DNA from: CAG-882 sp050874385
GTDB lineage: Bacteria; Bacillota; Clostridia; Lachnospirales; Lachnospiraceae
Assembly (NCBI GenBank): GCA_050874385.1
Contig: JBNMKO010000001.1
Location: 1 to 64,000, forward strand
DNA: 64,000 nt
Direction of reading: 5' to 3'
In this document: positions 17,092 to 25,855 of the stretch, piece after piece
Numbering within the stretch: position 1 is the first letter of the stretch
Layout of the letters: every line of letters begins with the position of its first letter
Translations under genes and position numbers: made by a program
Notes under the pieces: model-generated
The model's input: the letters and a program-made list of their open reading frames with translations, nothing else
What the model was told of the DNA's origin: nothing
The model's database searches: none

Positions 17092-18279
17092 ATGATTTCA
17101 GATAGAATGGTCGGTCTGGTGAAGGGAAGCTCGGTTATCCGAGCCATGTTTGAGGAGGGAAAGCGTCTTGCGGCGCAGTATGGTGCTGAGAATGTGTATG
17201 ATTTCAGCCTTGGAAATCCAAATGTGCCTGCGCCAAAGGAGGTAAATGAGGCGATAAAGGCGATTGTAGATGAGGAGGAGAGCACATTTTTGCATGGCTA
17301 CACGAGCAATCCGGGTTATGCCGATGTGAGAGAGGCTGTTGCCGAGAACCTCAACAAGAGATTTGGCACACATTTTACATTTGAAAATATTATTATGACT
17401 GTCGGTGCTGCCGGAGGGTTGAATGTCATATTCAAGTCGCTGTTGAATGTGGGCGATGAGGTTATCGCTTTCGCGCCTTACTTTGGAGAGTACCGCTCAT
17501 ACGTTGCCAACTATGACGGAAAGCTTGTCGAGGTTGCGCCTGACGAGGAGACATTTATGCCTGATATGGCGGCTTTCGAGGCGGCTATAACACCTAAGAC
17601 CAAGGCGGTGATTGTGAACAACCCGAACAATCCGTCGGGAGTTGTATATTCTGTAGATACAATCACAAAAATTGCAACAATTATGGACAAAAAGCAGAAG
17701 GAGTACGGCACAGAGATTTATCTTATATCGGATGAGCCATATCGCGAGCTTGTCTACGACGGGGCAGAAGTTCCATTTTTAACAAAATATTATGACAACA
17801 CGATTGTTGGATATTCATTTAGCAAATCATTGTCACTTCCGGGTGAGAGAATAGGTTATCTTGTCATCCCGGATGAGGTCGTTGACGCGAAAATGCTTCA
17901 ATCCGCCGCTAGTGTTGCCACGAGAATACTCGGCTTTGTAAATGCGCCAACGCTTATGCAGCGCGCGGCTGCGAGATGCCTTGACGCGGAGGTGAATGTC
18001 GCAGCTTACGATAAGAACAGAAAGGCACTCTACGAGGGGCTTACCAAGCTAGGGTTTGAGTGTATCAAGCCGCAGGGCGCATTTTATCTGTGGGTTAAAG
18101 CTCCAAATAAGGACGAGGCAAAGCTGGTGGAGACAGCAAAGAGCCATAATATTCTCGTTGTTCCGGGAAGCTCATTTGCGTGTGCGGGGTATGTGAGAAT
18201 TGCGTATTGTGTATCTTATGATACTATTATGAACGCGCTGCCTAAGTTTGAGCTTGTGGCGAAAGAGCTGGGATTATGA
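17092..18279 (+). CDS. Class I PLP-dependent aminotransferase
   Basis: A 395-residue fold-type I aminotransferase of the aspartate aminotransferase-like group. Landmarks: DFSLGNPNVPAPKEV, VNNPNNPSGVVYS (substrate/PLP Asn), SDEPYRELVYDG (PLP Asp and Tyr), YSFSKSLSLPGERIGYL (the PLP lysine is in SFSK) and YVRIAYCVSYDTI containing the substrate-binding Arg. The preferred amino acid cannot be fixed by eye; annotation as AspB-like is common for this branch. It starts behind ATGGAGGAAATGG. hisC begins 19 nt after its stop, so the two are likely one operon. Confidence 0.88.
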   Translation: MISDRMVGLVKGSSVIRAMFEEGKRLAAQYGAENVYDFSLGNPNVPAPKEVNEAIKAIVDEEESTFLHGYTSNPGYADVREAVAENLNKRFGTHFTFENIIMTVGAAGGLNVIFKSLLNVGDEVIAFAPYFGEYRSYVANYDGKLVEVAPDEETFMPDMAAFEAAITPKTKAVIVNNPNNPSGVVYSVDTITKIATIMDKKQKEYGTEIYLISDEPYRELVYDGAEVPFLTKYYDNTIVGYSFSKSLSLPGERIGYLVIPDEVVDAKMLQSAASVATRILGFVNAPTLMQRAAARCLDAEVNVAAYDKNRKALYEGLTKLGFECIKPQGAFYLWVKAPNKDEAKLVETAKSHNILVVPGSSFACAGYVRIAYCVSYDTIMNALPKFELVAKELGL

Positions 18280-18298
18280 TTTTATGGAGGACAAAGTG

Positions 18299-19384
18299 AT
18301 GAGTGAAAAAAAGTGGAAAGAAAATATCCGCAAGGTCGTGCCGTATGTTCCGGGCGAGCAGCCGAAGGTCGAGGGGGAGCTTATCAAGCTTAACACCAAC
18401 GAAAATCCGTATCCGCCATCGCCTTTTGCACAGCGTGCGGCAGAGCAGATGGATACCGAAAAGTACCGTCTTTATCCTGACCCGGCGGCATCAAAGCTTG
18501 TCCATGCGCTCGCCAACGAGTATGGCGTAAATGATAATCAGGTGTTTGTCGGTGTCGGCTCGGACGATGTTATCGCCATGTCATTTTTGACATTCTTTAA
18601 CTCGGATAAACCTATTCTGTTTCCGGACGTGAGCTATTCATTCTATGAGGTGTGGGCTGATTTGTTCCATATTCCGTATGAGAGACCGATGCTTGACGAG
18701 AATTTCAACATAAATCCTGACGACTATATTAAGGAGAATGGCGGAATAATTTTCCCTAACCCTAACGCGCCGACGGGCGTTTATATGGAGCTTGACAGCG
18801 TAAAAAAGATACTCGATGCAAATCGTGATGTTATAGTGATTGTCGATGAGGCATATATTGATTTTGGGGGCGATAGCGCGCTAAAACTGATAGACGAGTA
18901 TGACAATCTCCTCGTTGTGAGAACTTTCTCAAAATCGCGCTCTATGGCAGGACTTAGAATAGGCTACGCCATAGGAAACGCGGAGCTGATAGCCGCACTC
19001 AACGACGTGAAGTATTCATACAATTCATACACAATGAACATGGCGGCGATTGAGCTCGGGGCAGCAGTTCTTGCCGATAAAGAGTACTTTAATGAGACGG
19101 TTGGAAAGATTGTGGCGACAAGGGAGAACGCGAAGAAAAGGCTTACACAGCTTGGCTTTACTTTCCCTGACTCCAAGACGAACTTCATCTTTGCAAAGCC
19201 GTCAAAAATCACCGCAAAGGAGCTTTTTGAGGAGCTTAAAAAACGCAACATCTATGTCCGTTACTTCACCGCCGAAAGAGTGAACGAGTACCTGCGGATA
19301 ACAATCGGAACTGACGAGGAGATGGAGCGCTTCTATCAGGCGGTAAGAGAAATTCAGCAAGACGGAATTGACCTGTTTGAATAA
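18299..19384 (+). CDS. hisC: Histidinol-phosphate aminotransferase
   Basis: Converts imidazole-acetol phosphate and glutamate to histidinol phosphate, step seven of histidine synthesis. It is 361 residues with the HisC pattern: LNTNENPYPPSP near the N terminus, RLYPDPAASKLVHALA, IIFPNPNAPTGVYM, DEAYIDFGGDSAL and the PLP lysine in RTFSKSRSMAGLRIGY. ATG 18299 follows TATGGAGGAC with an 8-nt spacer; the frame extends upstream without a site. It lies directly after the other aminotransferase and away from any other his genes in view, so a broader transaminase role is possible. Confidence 0.88.
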   Translation: MSEKKWKENIRKVVPYVPGEQPKVEGELIKLNTNENPYPPSPFAQRAAEQMDTEKYRLYPDPAASKLVHALANEYGVNDNQVFVGVGSDDVIAMSFLTFFNSDKPILFPDVSYSFYEVWADLFHIPYERPMLDENFNINPDDYIKENGGIIFPNPNAPTGVYMELDSVKKILDANRDVIVIVDEAYIDFGGDSALKLIDEYDNLLVVRTFSKSRSMAGLRIGYAIGNAELIAALNDVKYSYNSYTMNMAAIELGAAVLADKEYFNETVGKIVATRENAKKRLTQLGFTFPDSKTNFIFAKPSKITAKELFEELKKRNIYVRYFTAERVNEYLRITIGTDEEMERFYQAVREIQQDGIDLFE

Positions 19385-19576
19385 TTTTAAAGTATAACAG
19401 AAGGTTCAATTATAACAATGAAATAACGGCGATGCACCATCGACGCAGTTAATTTAACATTAATAGAAGTTTATATTTATTTAACAGACTTTTTTAATAG
19501 AATGTGTTATCTTATATTTTGACAATACAGTTGACGAACCTCAACATATATAATAATTTACAAGGAGACACACTCT

Positions 19577-19990
19577 ATGGGAAATTTTATGAATAACCTT
19601 CGCTCAAAAACGTACCGTTTTATGCAGGGAAGATATGGTGTAGACCAGTTCAACCGCTTTTTGTTTGGCTGCTCCATAGCTCTCCTGCTTTTGTCGGCTT
19701 TTGTGGGAAATTTCATGTACCTGCTTGCGCTTGCATGTCTCATATATTCATATTTTCGCATGTTTTCAAAGAACACACAGAAGCGTTACAAGGAAAATAT
19801 GATGTATATAGGCTGTACCAAGCACATAAGGGGCTGGTTTAACACATGGAAGTTGCGATTTAAGGAGAGAAAAACGCACCACATTTACAGATGTAAAAAG
19901 TGCGGACAGAATATAAGAGTTCCAAAGGGCAAGGGTAAGATTTGCATTACCTGTCCTAAGTGTAAAAATGAATTTATAAAGGTGAGCTGA
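19577..19990 (+). CDS. Small membrane protein with C-terminal zinc ribbon
   Basis: A 137-residue protein with one hairpin of two membrane helices (about 29-60, FLFGCSIALLLLSAFVGNFM) and a C-terminal zinc ribbon (YRCKKCGQ and CITCPKCKNEF, two CXXC pairs spaced about 18 residues). I do not know a function. It starts behind ACAAGGAG and its stop overlaps the start of the DUF5685 gene as TGATG, so the two are translationally coupled. The operon continues into a J-domain protein, suggesting a shared protein-handling role. Confidence 0.75.
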   Translation: MGNFMNNLRSKTYRFMQGRYGVDQFNRFLFGCSIALLLLSAFVGNFMYLLALACLIYSYFRMFSKNTQKRYKENMMYIGCTKHIRGWFNTWKLRFKERKTHHIYRCKKCGQNIRVPKGKGKICITCPKCKNEFIKVS

Positions 19991-20877
19991 TGTTTGGTTA
20001 TGTTACGATTAACAAGGCAGAACTAAAAGTAAAGGACTACGACAAGTATCATGGTTTCTACTGTGGTCTGTGCCATGCCTTAAAGAAGCGGTATGGCAGG
20101 CTGGGGCAGTTTACGCTGACATACGACATGACTTTTGTGACACTGCTTCTCACAAGTCTCTATGAGGAGAAGAGTGTGCACATGAAGGAGCACTGCATGG
20201 TGCATCCGGCGGCGCGGCATGAGATATACTACAACAGATTTTCGGACTACGGTGCCGACATGAACATGCTTTTGACCTATTACAAGCTTCTCGACGACTG
20301 GGAGGATGACAGAGATTTTAAGGCGCTTGTCATGGCTGGGTTGTTAAAGCGCAGATGCAGAAGGGCTGTGAGGGATAACCCGAGGCAGGCGAAAGCGATA
20401 AAATCATACATTGTCGAGAACAAGGCGTGCGAGGATGCCAACGAGAAGGATTTTGACAAGGTGGCAGGATGCACGGGAAGAATGATGGCGGAACTTTTGT
20501 GCTACAGGGAAGACGAGTGGTCGGAGTACCTTAGACAGCTCGGTTTTTACCTTGGAAAGTTCATATACCTTATGGACGCATACGATGACCTTGAAAAGGA
20601 TGAGAGGGACGGGAATTATAACCCGCTCAGACAGCTCATTGTGATGGGCTGGAAGAAGGAACAGATAGAAGCCAAGGCTTACGACATGCTTATGATGATG
20701 GGCGCGGGAGCGGCGGCAGGTTTTGAGAAACTTCCTATACTTGAGAATGTGGATATTTTGAGAAATATCCTGTATTCGGGAATTTGGGGGAAGTTCAATG
20801 AAAAGAAGAAGAACGGTTCTAAGGCGGAGGAACAAAAAATGTGCCGTCAAAGACCAGCGGAATGGAGAGGAAAATGA
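19990..20877 (+). CDS. DUF5685 family protein
   Basis: A 295-residue protein that matches my memory of DUF5685: MFGYVTINKAELKVKDYDKYHGFYCGLC at the start, with CGLCHALKKRYG, then the helical motif TYYKLLDDWEDDRD and later YLMDAYDDLEKDERDGNYNPL. The two Asp-rich helices look like those of all-helical prenyl-synthase-like folds, but no reaction is established. No membrane helix. It overlaps the zinc-ribbon gene upstream (TGATG) and the DnaJ gene downstream (ATGA), a tightly coupled three-gene operon. Confidence 0.8.
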   Translation: MFGYVTINKAELKVKDYDKYHGFYCGLCHALKKRYGRLGQFTLTYDMTFVTLLLTSLYEEKSVHMKEHCMVHPAARHEIYYNRFSDYGADMNMLLTYYKLLDDWEDDRDFKALVMAGLLKRRCRRAVRDNPRQAKAIKSYIVENKACEDANEKDFDKVAGCTGRMMAELLCYREDEWSEYLRQLGFYLGKFIYLMDAYDDLEKDERDGNYNPLRQLIVMGWKKEQIEAKAYDMLMMMGAGAAAGFEKLPILENVDILRNILYSGIWGKFNEKKKNGSKAEEQKMCRQRPAEWRGK

Positions 20878-21569
20878 GAGACCCGTATAGTGTGCTCGGT
20901 GTATCGCCAAATGCCACTGATGAAGAGATAAAAAAAGCATATAGAAAGTTGAGCAGGAAATATCATCCCGACGCTAACATCAACAACCCGAACAAGGCGG
21001 CTGCGGAGGAGAAGTTCAAGGAGGTTCAGGCGGCTTATGACCAGATAGTAAAAGCTAAGGAGAACCACACTTCTGCCTACGGTTATGACGACAGGGCTTA
21101 TGGTCAGGGAGGAGCTTACGGGCAGAACCCATTCGGCGGAGGTTTTGGAGGATTTGGCGGTTTTGGTGGCTTTGGAGGGTTCCAGAATGCACACCGCACA
21201 ACGCAGGATGCACAGACACAGCACCTCAATGCGGCGATGGACTATTTAAGCCACGGCTACTATAGGGAAGCCATGAATGTCTTAAACGATATCGAGGAGC
21301 ACAATGCCCGTTGGTATTATCTGCGCGCGATGGCGAACAGAGGACTTGGAAATATGGTCAACGCCAAGGAGGATGCGAGAATTGCGCACCAGCTTGAGCC
21401 TGGGAACACCGAGTATGCACAGTTTGCGTCCGCGATGGAGAACGGTACGGACTGGTATGCCGATATGGGGCGTGTGTACGGCGGTCAGGTATATCAGGCT
21501 AACGATTGCGGAAGCTGCCTCACAAAGATGTGCTGCCTCAACATGATGTGCGGAGGCTGTTGCTGCTGA
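20874..21569 (+). CDS. J-domain protein with Gly/Phe linker and Cys-rich tail
   Basis: A 231-residue DnaJ-like co-chaperone that would stimulate DnaK. The J domain occupies residues 1-70, with the HPD tripeptide in RKYHPDAN. It is followed by a Gly/Phe linker with GGFGGFGGFGG repeats (about 88-105), then TPR-like helices (YYREAMNVLNDIEEHNARWYYLRAMANRGLGN). The last 20 residues contain eight cysteines (CGSCLTKMCCLNMMCGGCCC), which could bind metal or be lipidated. ATG 20874 overlaps the stop of DUF5685 (ATGA) and follows GGAGAGG. It lacks the DnaJ central zinc domain and substrate-binding C-terminal domains. Confidence 0.85.
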   Translation: MRDPYSVLGVSPNATDEEIKKAYRKLSRKYHPDANINNPNKAAAEEKFKEVQAAYDQIVKAKENHTSAYGYDDRAYGQGGAYGQNPFGGGFGGFGGFGGFGGFQNAHRTTQDAQTQHLNAAMDYLSHGYYREAMNVLNDIEEHNARWYYLRAMANRGLGNMVNAKEDARIAHQLEPGNTEYAQFASAMENGTDWYADMGRVYGGQVYQANDCGSCLTKMCCLNMMCGGCCC

Positions 21570-21697
21570 TAAGGGCTTTTTGTCGTATTTTGCGATAAAA
21601 TATTCTTGCACTTACACTATAAAAGAGATAATATAACAGGGTGCATAGTGTAAAAAGACAGATTATGTCATTCATTGCAGTGACATGGAGGCTTAAT

Positions 21698-23014
21698 ATG
21701 ACAAAGGCAGAAGAATATATCAACTCCATTCCAAAGTTTGCGGGGAAGACGGAGCTTAAAAATACAGAGGTTTTACTTGAAGAACTTGGAATAGACACAT
21801 CGAACATGAATATTATTCATGTAGCCGGAACTAACGGAAAGGGTTCTGTGTGCTCGTACATATCCAACACGCTTGTGAGGGCGGGCTACAGGACGGGACT
21901 TTTTATATCTCCGCATCTTGTAAAGATTAATGAAAGAATACAGATAGATGATATACCTGTATCGGAAGAGGTGTTTGAGGCTGCTTATGAAAAAGTACTT
22001 GAGGCGGCACACAGGATGGAGCAGTCGGGTGGAAAGCATCCGGCTTATTTTGAGTTTTTATTCGGGATGGCTATGCTTGTGTTCAAGGAGCAGAAAGTGG
22101 ACTATGTTGTGCTTGAGACGGGAATGGGCGGAAGGTTAGACTCGACGAACGTTGTAAAGAAACCTCTTATGACGGTAATCACGAGCGTCAGCATGGACCA
22201 CATGCATGTGCTCGGAAACACAATAGAGGAGATTGCATCCGAGAAAGCGGGAATAATCAAGCCGGAAGTACCTTTGGTATTTTACGGCGGCGACAAAAGG
22301 GTGCGCGGTGTCATTGAGAAAACGGCGGGGGACAGAATGGCTCCCTATGAGGTTGTAGACGATGGCAGTGTGTCTTTAGTTCAGAAAAAAGGCAAATTTA
22401 TTGATTTTTGCTTAAATAACAGATATTATAATAATGAGATTTTCTCGGTTTCGAGTGCCGCACTCTATCAGGTGTGGAACGCTTCACTTGCGGCGACGGC
22501 GCTCGCGTGGCTTTCACAGGAGAAAAAAGTCGCGCTCACATATGAACAGATACATGATGGTATAAAAACGGCGTTCTGGGAAGGGCGAATGGAGGAGCTG
22601 ATGCCGGATGTGTATGTCGACGGGGCGCACAACGAGGACGGAATAAGGGCATTTTTGGAGACGGCGAAGTCCATGAAGGACAGAAAGCAGATACTCATGT
22701 TCTCGGCGGTTGCGGACAAGGCGTATGACGTGATGATTGAGGAGATATGCAGGTCGAAGGCATTTGACGAGTACGTTGTCAGTACGGTTGAGTACACTAA
22801 CAGGGCGATGCCGGCCAAGGTATTTTTGGAGACTTTCAGAAAATATACAGACAAGCCGGTGTATCTTGAGGAGACCGCAGGGGAGGCTTTTTTGAAGGTA
22901 ATGGAACTTAAAAAAGCCGATGACAGGGTGTTTATAGCAGGTTCGCTCTACCTTGTGGGAGAGATTAAACGGATTGTGGAAGAGACACCAAAATTTTCAA
23001 AAAAAGTGGATTGA
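21698..23014 (+). CDS. folC: Folylpolyglutamate synthase/dihydrofolate synthase
   Basis: Adds glutamate to folates (and possibly to dihydropteroate) using ATP. It is 438 residues. The Mur-ligase-type ATP site is HVAGTNGKGSVCSYI near residue 40. Further family marks are TGLFISPHLVKINERIQID, VVLETGMGGRLDSTN and SMDHMHVLGNTIEEIASEKAGIIK, and the C-terminal domain begins WEGRMEEL and carries VYVDGAHNEDGI. ATG 21698 follows CATGGAGGCTTAAT. The 48-codon gene starts 68 nt after its stop. Confidence 0.93.
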   Translation: MTKAEEYINSIPKFAGKTELKNTEVLLEELGIDTSNMNIIHVAGTNGKGSVCSYISNTLVRAGYRTGLFISPHLVKINERIQIDDIPVSEEVFEAAYEKVLEAAHRMEQSGGKHPAYFEFLFGMAMLVFKEQKVDYVVLETGMGGRLDSTNVVKKPLMTVITSVSMDHMHVLGNTIEEIASEKAGIIKPEVPLVFYGGDKRVRGVIEKTAGDRMAPYEVVDDGSVSLVQKKGKFIDFCLNNRYYNNEIFSVSSAALYQVWNASLAATALAWLSQEKKVALTYEQIHDGIKTAFWEGRMEELMPDVYVDGAHNEDGIRAFLETAKSMKDRKQILMFSAVADKAYDVMIEEICRSKAFDEYVVSTVEYTNRAMPAKVFLETFRKYTDKPVYLEETAGEAFLKVMELKKADDRVFIAGSLYLVGEIKRIVEETPKFSKKVD

Positions 23015-23082
23015 TATAAAATTTGCGCAGTACCAATACAGTGATATTGTGGTGTTGAATTTATTTGAAATGAGGATTAAAG

Positions 23083-23229
23083 ATGATTGATTTTGATGAG
23101 GAAATTAAGAAGTTTCAGCCAAGTCAGGAGGTTGACGAGGCTGAGGATGCCATATATGGAAACAATACGGTTGATGTGACGGATATCATTGATAAGATTA
23201 TAACCAAGACCGTCGAGAGCAAGCAGTAA
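23083..23229 (+). CDS. Small acidic protein, 48 residues
   Basis: MIDFDEEIKKFQPSQEVDEA, then EDAIYGNNTVDVTDIIDKII and TKTVESKQ. It has a start codon behind GAAATGAGGATTAAAG, coherent acidic amphipathic composition, and sits tightly between folC and the TPR gene (16 nt before that start). The sequence resembles short conserved Lachnospiraceae proteins I have seen in this context, but I know no function. It may be an adaptor for the TPR protein. Confidence 0.7.
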   Translation: MIDFDEEIKKFQPSQEVDEAEDAIYGNNTVDVTDIIDKIITKTVESKQ

Positions 23230-23245
23230 ATCCCGGAGGAACAAC

Positions 23246-24883
23246 ATGAAGTGTTATAAATGCAACAGCCAGCTTGACAATAACAGCGACTACTGCCTAA
23301 GATGCGGCGCGGATGTGTCCGTTTACAGGATTGTTGTCAGGACTTCCAACGCATATTACAATCAGGGACTTGAGAAGGCGAGAGTGCGGGATTTGACCGG
23401 TGCTGTGGAAAGTCTTAGGACAAGTCTTAGCATAAACAAGAACAATATCAAGGCAAGAAACCTTTTAGGGCTTGTCTATTTTGAGATGGGCGAGGTCGTC
23501 ATGGCTCTGTCCGAGTGGGTTGTCAGCAAGAACCTAAAGCCGGACAGAAACATTGCAGATATCTACATAAAGAAGGTTCAGGACAACCAGAACAAGCTCG
23601 ATGTGATGAACCAGGCGATAAAGCGCTTTAATATCTCCCTCAGATATGCCAAGGAGGGAGCGGCGGACATGGCGGTCATCCAGCTGAAAAAGGTTGTCAC
23701 CATGAACCCTAAGCTTATCAAAGCGGGAAATCTGCTCGGACTTCTTTTGTGGAAGGACGGACAGACCGACAGGGCGAGAAAATGTTTTCAGAAAGTGTTA
23801 AAGACGGACAGAAACAACACTTTGTCGTTAAGATATATATCGGAGCTCGACGGAAGCCTTGAAAATAGCGATGAGGAAAATCAGACCGTTCTCAAGAAGA
23901 AAAAGAAGGCTCAGCAGCCGGCAGTAACAGGGCACGATGTCATAATTCCGCCTAATTCCTACAAGGAGCCGAGCAACGGAATTTTTACGGTTTTGAGTAT
24001 TCTCCTTGGAGTTGTGCTAGGAGCGGCGCTTGTATGGTTTTTAATCGTGCCGTCAAAGATATCAAGTCTTAGTTATGACAATAATCAGCTTGTATTAGAT
24101 TACAGTGAACAGCTTGCGGCTAACTCCGTTGACATTGCAAATTTAAAGTCGCAGGTCAAGTCACTTACAACCGAGAGGGACAATCTTTCGAGGCAGCTTT
24201 CGGGCTACACGGGTGATGACGGCGAGTCGAGCATGTACTCACTTTTGATGGAGGCGGCGGATGCCTATGTGAACTATGATTTTGCGCAGGCGCTCATACT
24301 TCTTCAAAAGATAGATGTTGCGCTTTTGCCTACGCAGACAGCAAAGGATGTCTATAACACAATGTTGGATGCCAGCAGCGGCGGCGCGGACAAATTTTAT
24401 TCGCAGGGAACAAAGGCATATCTTGAGAAGGATTATGTCTCTGCCGCGAACTACTTTGAGGCGGCGCTCATATATGATGAGACCAACGATGAGGCGGCTT
24501 ACTATCTTGGGCTTTGTAAGCAGGAGACCGAGGATGCGGCTACGGCAGCAGCCTATTATGAGGAGTTTTTGACAAAGTTTTCACAGTCCAGCTTTGCAAC
24601 CGATGTGACAACAAGGCTTGCGGCACTTAGGGCACAGCTTCCGACACAGGAGCCGGAGACAACGGCACCGGAGACGCAGCCGGAAACGCAGGCTCCACCG
24701 GAGACACAGCCTGAAACTCAGGCTCCGGAAACACAGCCGGAGACACAGGTTCCACCGGAGACAGAACCGGAAACGCAGCAGGAGGTTCAGACAGAGCCGG
24801 AGACACAACAGCAAGAGGAGCAGCAGGACAGCCAGCAGGATGGCGATACACAGCCGGAGGGTGACGGCGACAATCAGCAATAA
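23246..24883 (+). CDS. Zinc-ribbon/TPR membrane protein with Pro-Glu-Thr tail
   Basis: A 545-residue protein built from modules. A short zinc ribbon (CYKCNSQLDNNSDYCLRCG, 3-21) opens it, followed by cytoplasmic TPR repeats (about 38-215, NNIKARNLLGLVYFEMGEVV, KLIKAGNLLGLLLWKDGQTD). One membrane helix follows (about 246-268, ILLGVVLGAALVWFLIVP), then a coiled coil (about 285-318). A second TPR-like region outside (about 330-470) is followed by a low-complexity tail of ETQPE/PPETQ units (about 485-535), likely wall-spanning. It is probably a scaffold linking cytoplasm and envelope; the partner is unknown. It starts behind CCCGGAGGAACAAC. Confidence 0.85.
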   Translation: MKCYKCNSQLDNNSDYCLRCGADVSVYRIVVRTSNAYYNQGLEKARVRDLTGAVESLRTSLSINKNNIKARNLLGLVYFEMGEVVMALSEWVVSKNLKPDRNIADIYIKKVQDNQNKLDVMNQAIKRFNISLRYAKEGAADMAVIQLKKVVTMNPKLIKAGNLLGLLLWKDGQTDRARKCFQKVLKTDRNNTLSLRYISELDGSLENSDEENQTVLKKKKKAQQPAVTGHDVIIPPNSYKEPSNGIFTVLSILLGVVLGAALVWFLIVPSKISSLSYDNNQLVLDYSEQLAANSVDIANLKSQVKSLTTERDNLSRQLSGYTGDDGESSMYSLLMEAADAYVNYDFAQALILLQKIDVALLPTQTAKDVYNTMLDASSGGADKFYSQGTKAYLEKDYVSAANYFEAALIYDETNDEAAYYLGLCKQETEDAATAAAYYEEFLTKFSQSSFATDVTTRLAALRAQLPTQEPETTAPETQPETQAPPETQPETQAPETQPETQVPPETEPETQQEVQTEPETQQQEEQQDSQQDGDTQPEGDGDNQQ

Positions 24884-24911
24884 TCAGTTAAGATACATTA
24901 AGATTATATAT

Positions 24912-25023
24912 AACTGTCTGGAACAGATATTTTTTGGCAGTTTCGGACAGTTATGCTTGTAAGCATCTATGCTTATATTAAAGAACACGCATTGACAGAT
25001 AAGTTATGTGTGTTCTTTTTTTA
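24912..25023 (+). terminator. Two hairpin terminators between the TPR gene and spoIIA
   Basis: AACTGTC/GACAGTT (24912-24918/24946-24952) is followed by AAAGAACACGCAT (24980-24992)/ATGTGTGTTCTTT (25006-25018), one G-U pair, with a T run to 25023. The second is a strong intrinsic terminator only 33 nt before the spoIIAA start, leaving little room for a promoter. Confidence 0.75.
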
Positions 25024-25055
25024 TAAAATCTTATAAATATAAGGAGGGGAAAGGT

Positions 25056-25406
25056 ATGGCAGGGCCGTACACGGTTGAGGGTGATTGCCTGATTATACAT
25101 TTTGAGGAGGAACTCGACCATCATCTGACGGAACAGCTTAGAGATGCGATTGACGGCATTATTGAGAGCCGGGGCATAAGATACCTGATTTTGGATTTTG
25201 AAAATCAGAGCTTTATGGACAGTTCGGGTATCGGATTTATCATGGGGCGATACAAAAAGATTGCGCCGTACAAGGGACGAATATATGTGACAAATTTGGG
25301 AAGAGGACTTGAGAGGATATTTAAGATAGCGGGGCTTTACACTATAACCGTGGAAAAGGACAGTGTTGAGGCAGCATTATATGAGGCGGGAGGAAATAGA
25401 CAATGA
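25056..25406 (+). CDS. spoIIAA: Anti-anti-sigma factor SpoIIAA
   Basis: A 116-residue STAS-domain protein that, when dephosphorylated, binds SpoIIAB and frees sigma F in the forespore. The phosphorylation site is the serine pair S56-S57 in FMDSSGIG, matching S58 of the Bacillus protein. ATG 25056 follows AAGGAGGGGAAAGG; the longer frame upstream runs into the terminator. Its stop overlaps the start of spoIIAB. Gene order spoIIAA-spoIIAB-sigF is standard. Confidence 0.93.
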   Translation: MAGPYTVEGDCLIIHFEEELDHHLTEQLRDAIDGIIESRGIRYLILDFENQSFMDSSGIGFIMGRYKKIAPYKGRIYVTNLGRGLERIFKIAGLYTITVEKDSVEAALYEAGGNRQ

Positions 25407-25834
25407 GTACAGACAGTAACAGATTTTATATGGAGATGGATGCGGTATCTGAAAATGAGGCTTTTGCGAGGGTGTGCATAGCGGCTTTTTGTGCGAGGCT
25501 TGACCCGACGCTCGAGGAGATTAACGACATCAAGACCGCGGTCTCGGAGGCGGTGACAAATGCCATCATCCACGGCTACAAAAAGCAGGGTGGTACGATA
25601 CATATGCAGGCGGAGATTGACGACAGAGTTTTGACTATATGTATAAGCGATGACGGCTGCGGAATAGAGGATGTGAATAAGGCTATGGAGCCTCTTTACA
25701 CCACGGGCGCGCTTGAGGAGCGCTCGGGAATGGGATTTACATTTATGGAGATATTTATGGATTACCTGCAGGTTGAGTCGGAACCGGGTAAGGGGACGAA
25801 AGTTATAATGAAAAAGGAAATAAGTAAAAAATAA
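25403..25834 (+). CDS. spoIIAB: Anti-sigma F factor and serine kinase SpoIIAB
   Basis: A 143-residue GHKL-type kinase that holds sigma F inactive and phosphorylates SpoIIAA. The ATP-binding N box is visible in EAVTNAIIHGYKKQ, the G1 box in SDDGCGIEDV, and the G2 region in ERSGMGFTFMEIFMDYLQVES. It overlaps spoIIAA by ATGA and ends 21 nt before the sigF start, so the three proteins are coordinately made. Confidence 0.94.
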   Translation: MSTDSNRFYMEMDAVSENEAFARVCIAAFCARLDPTLEEINDIKTAVSEAVTNAIIHGYKKQGGTIHMQAEIDDRVLTICISDDGCGIEDVNKAMEPLYTTGALEERSGMGFTFMEIFMDYLQVESEPGKGTKVIMKKEISKK

Positions 25835-25855
25835 AAAGATAAGGGTGTGGTATAT

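Noticed and set aside
19519..19554. Possible promoter TTGACG/TATAAT before the zinc-ribbon gene
   Set aside because: The -35 to -10 spacing is 12 nt, or 24 nt for the other TTGACA; neither is workable.
24581..24962. Arg- and Leu-rich frames over the TPR protein tail
   Set aside because: They are other frames of the repetitive Pro-Glu-Thr tail, which keeps all frames open.
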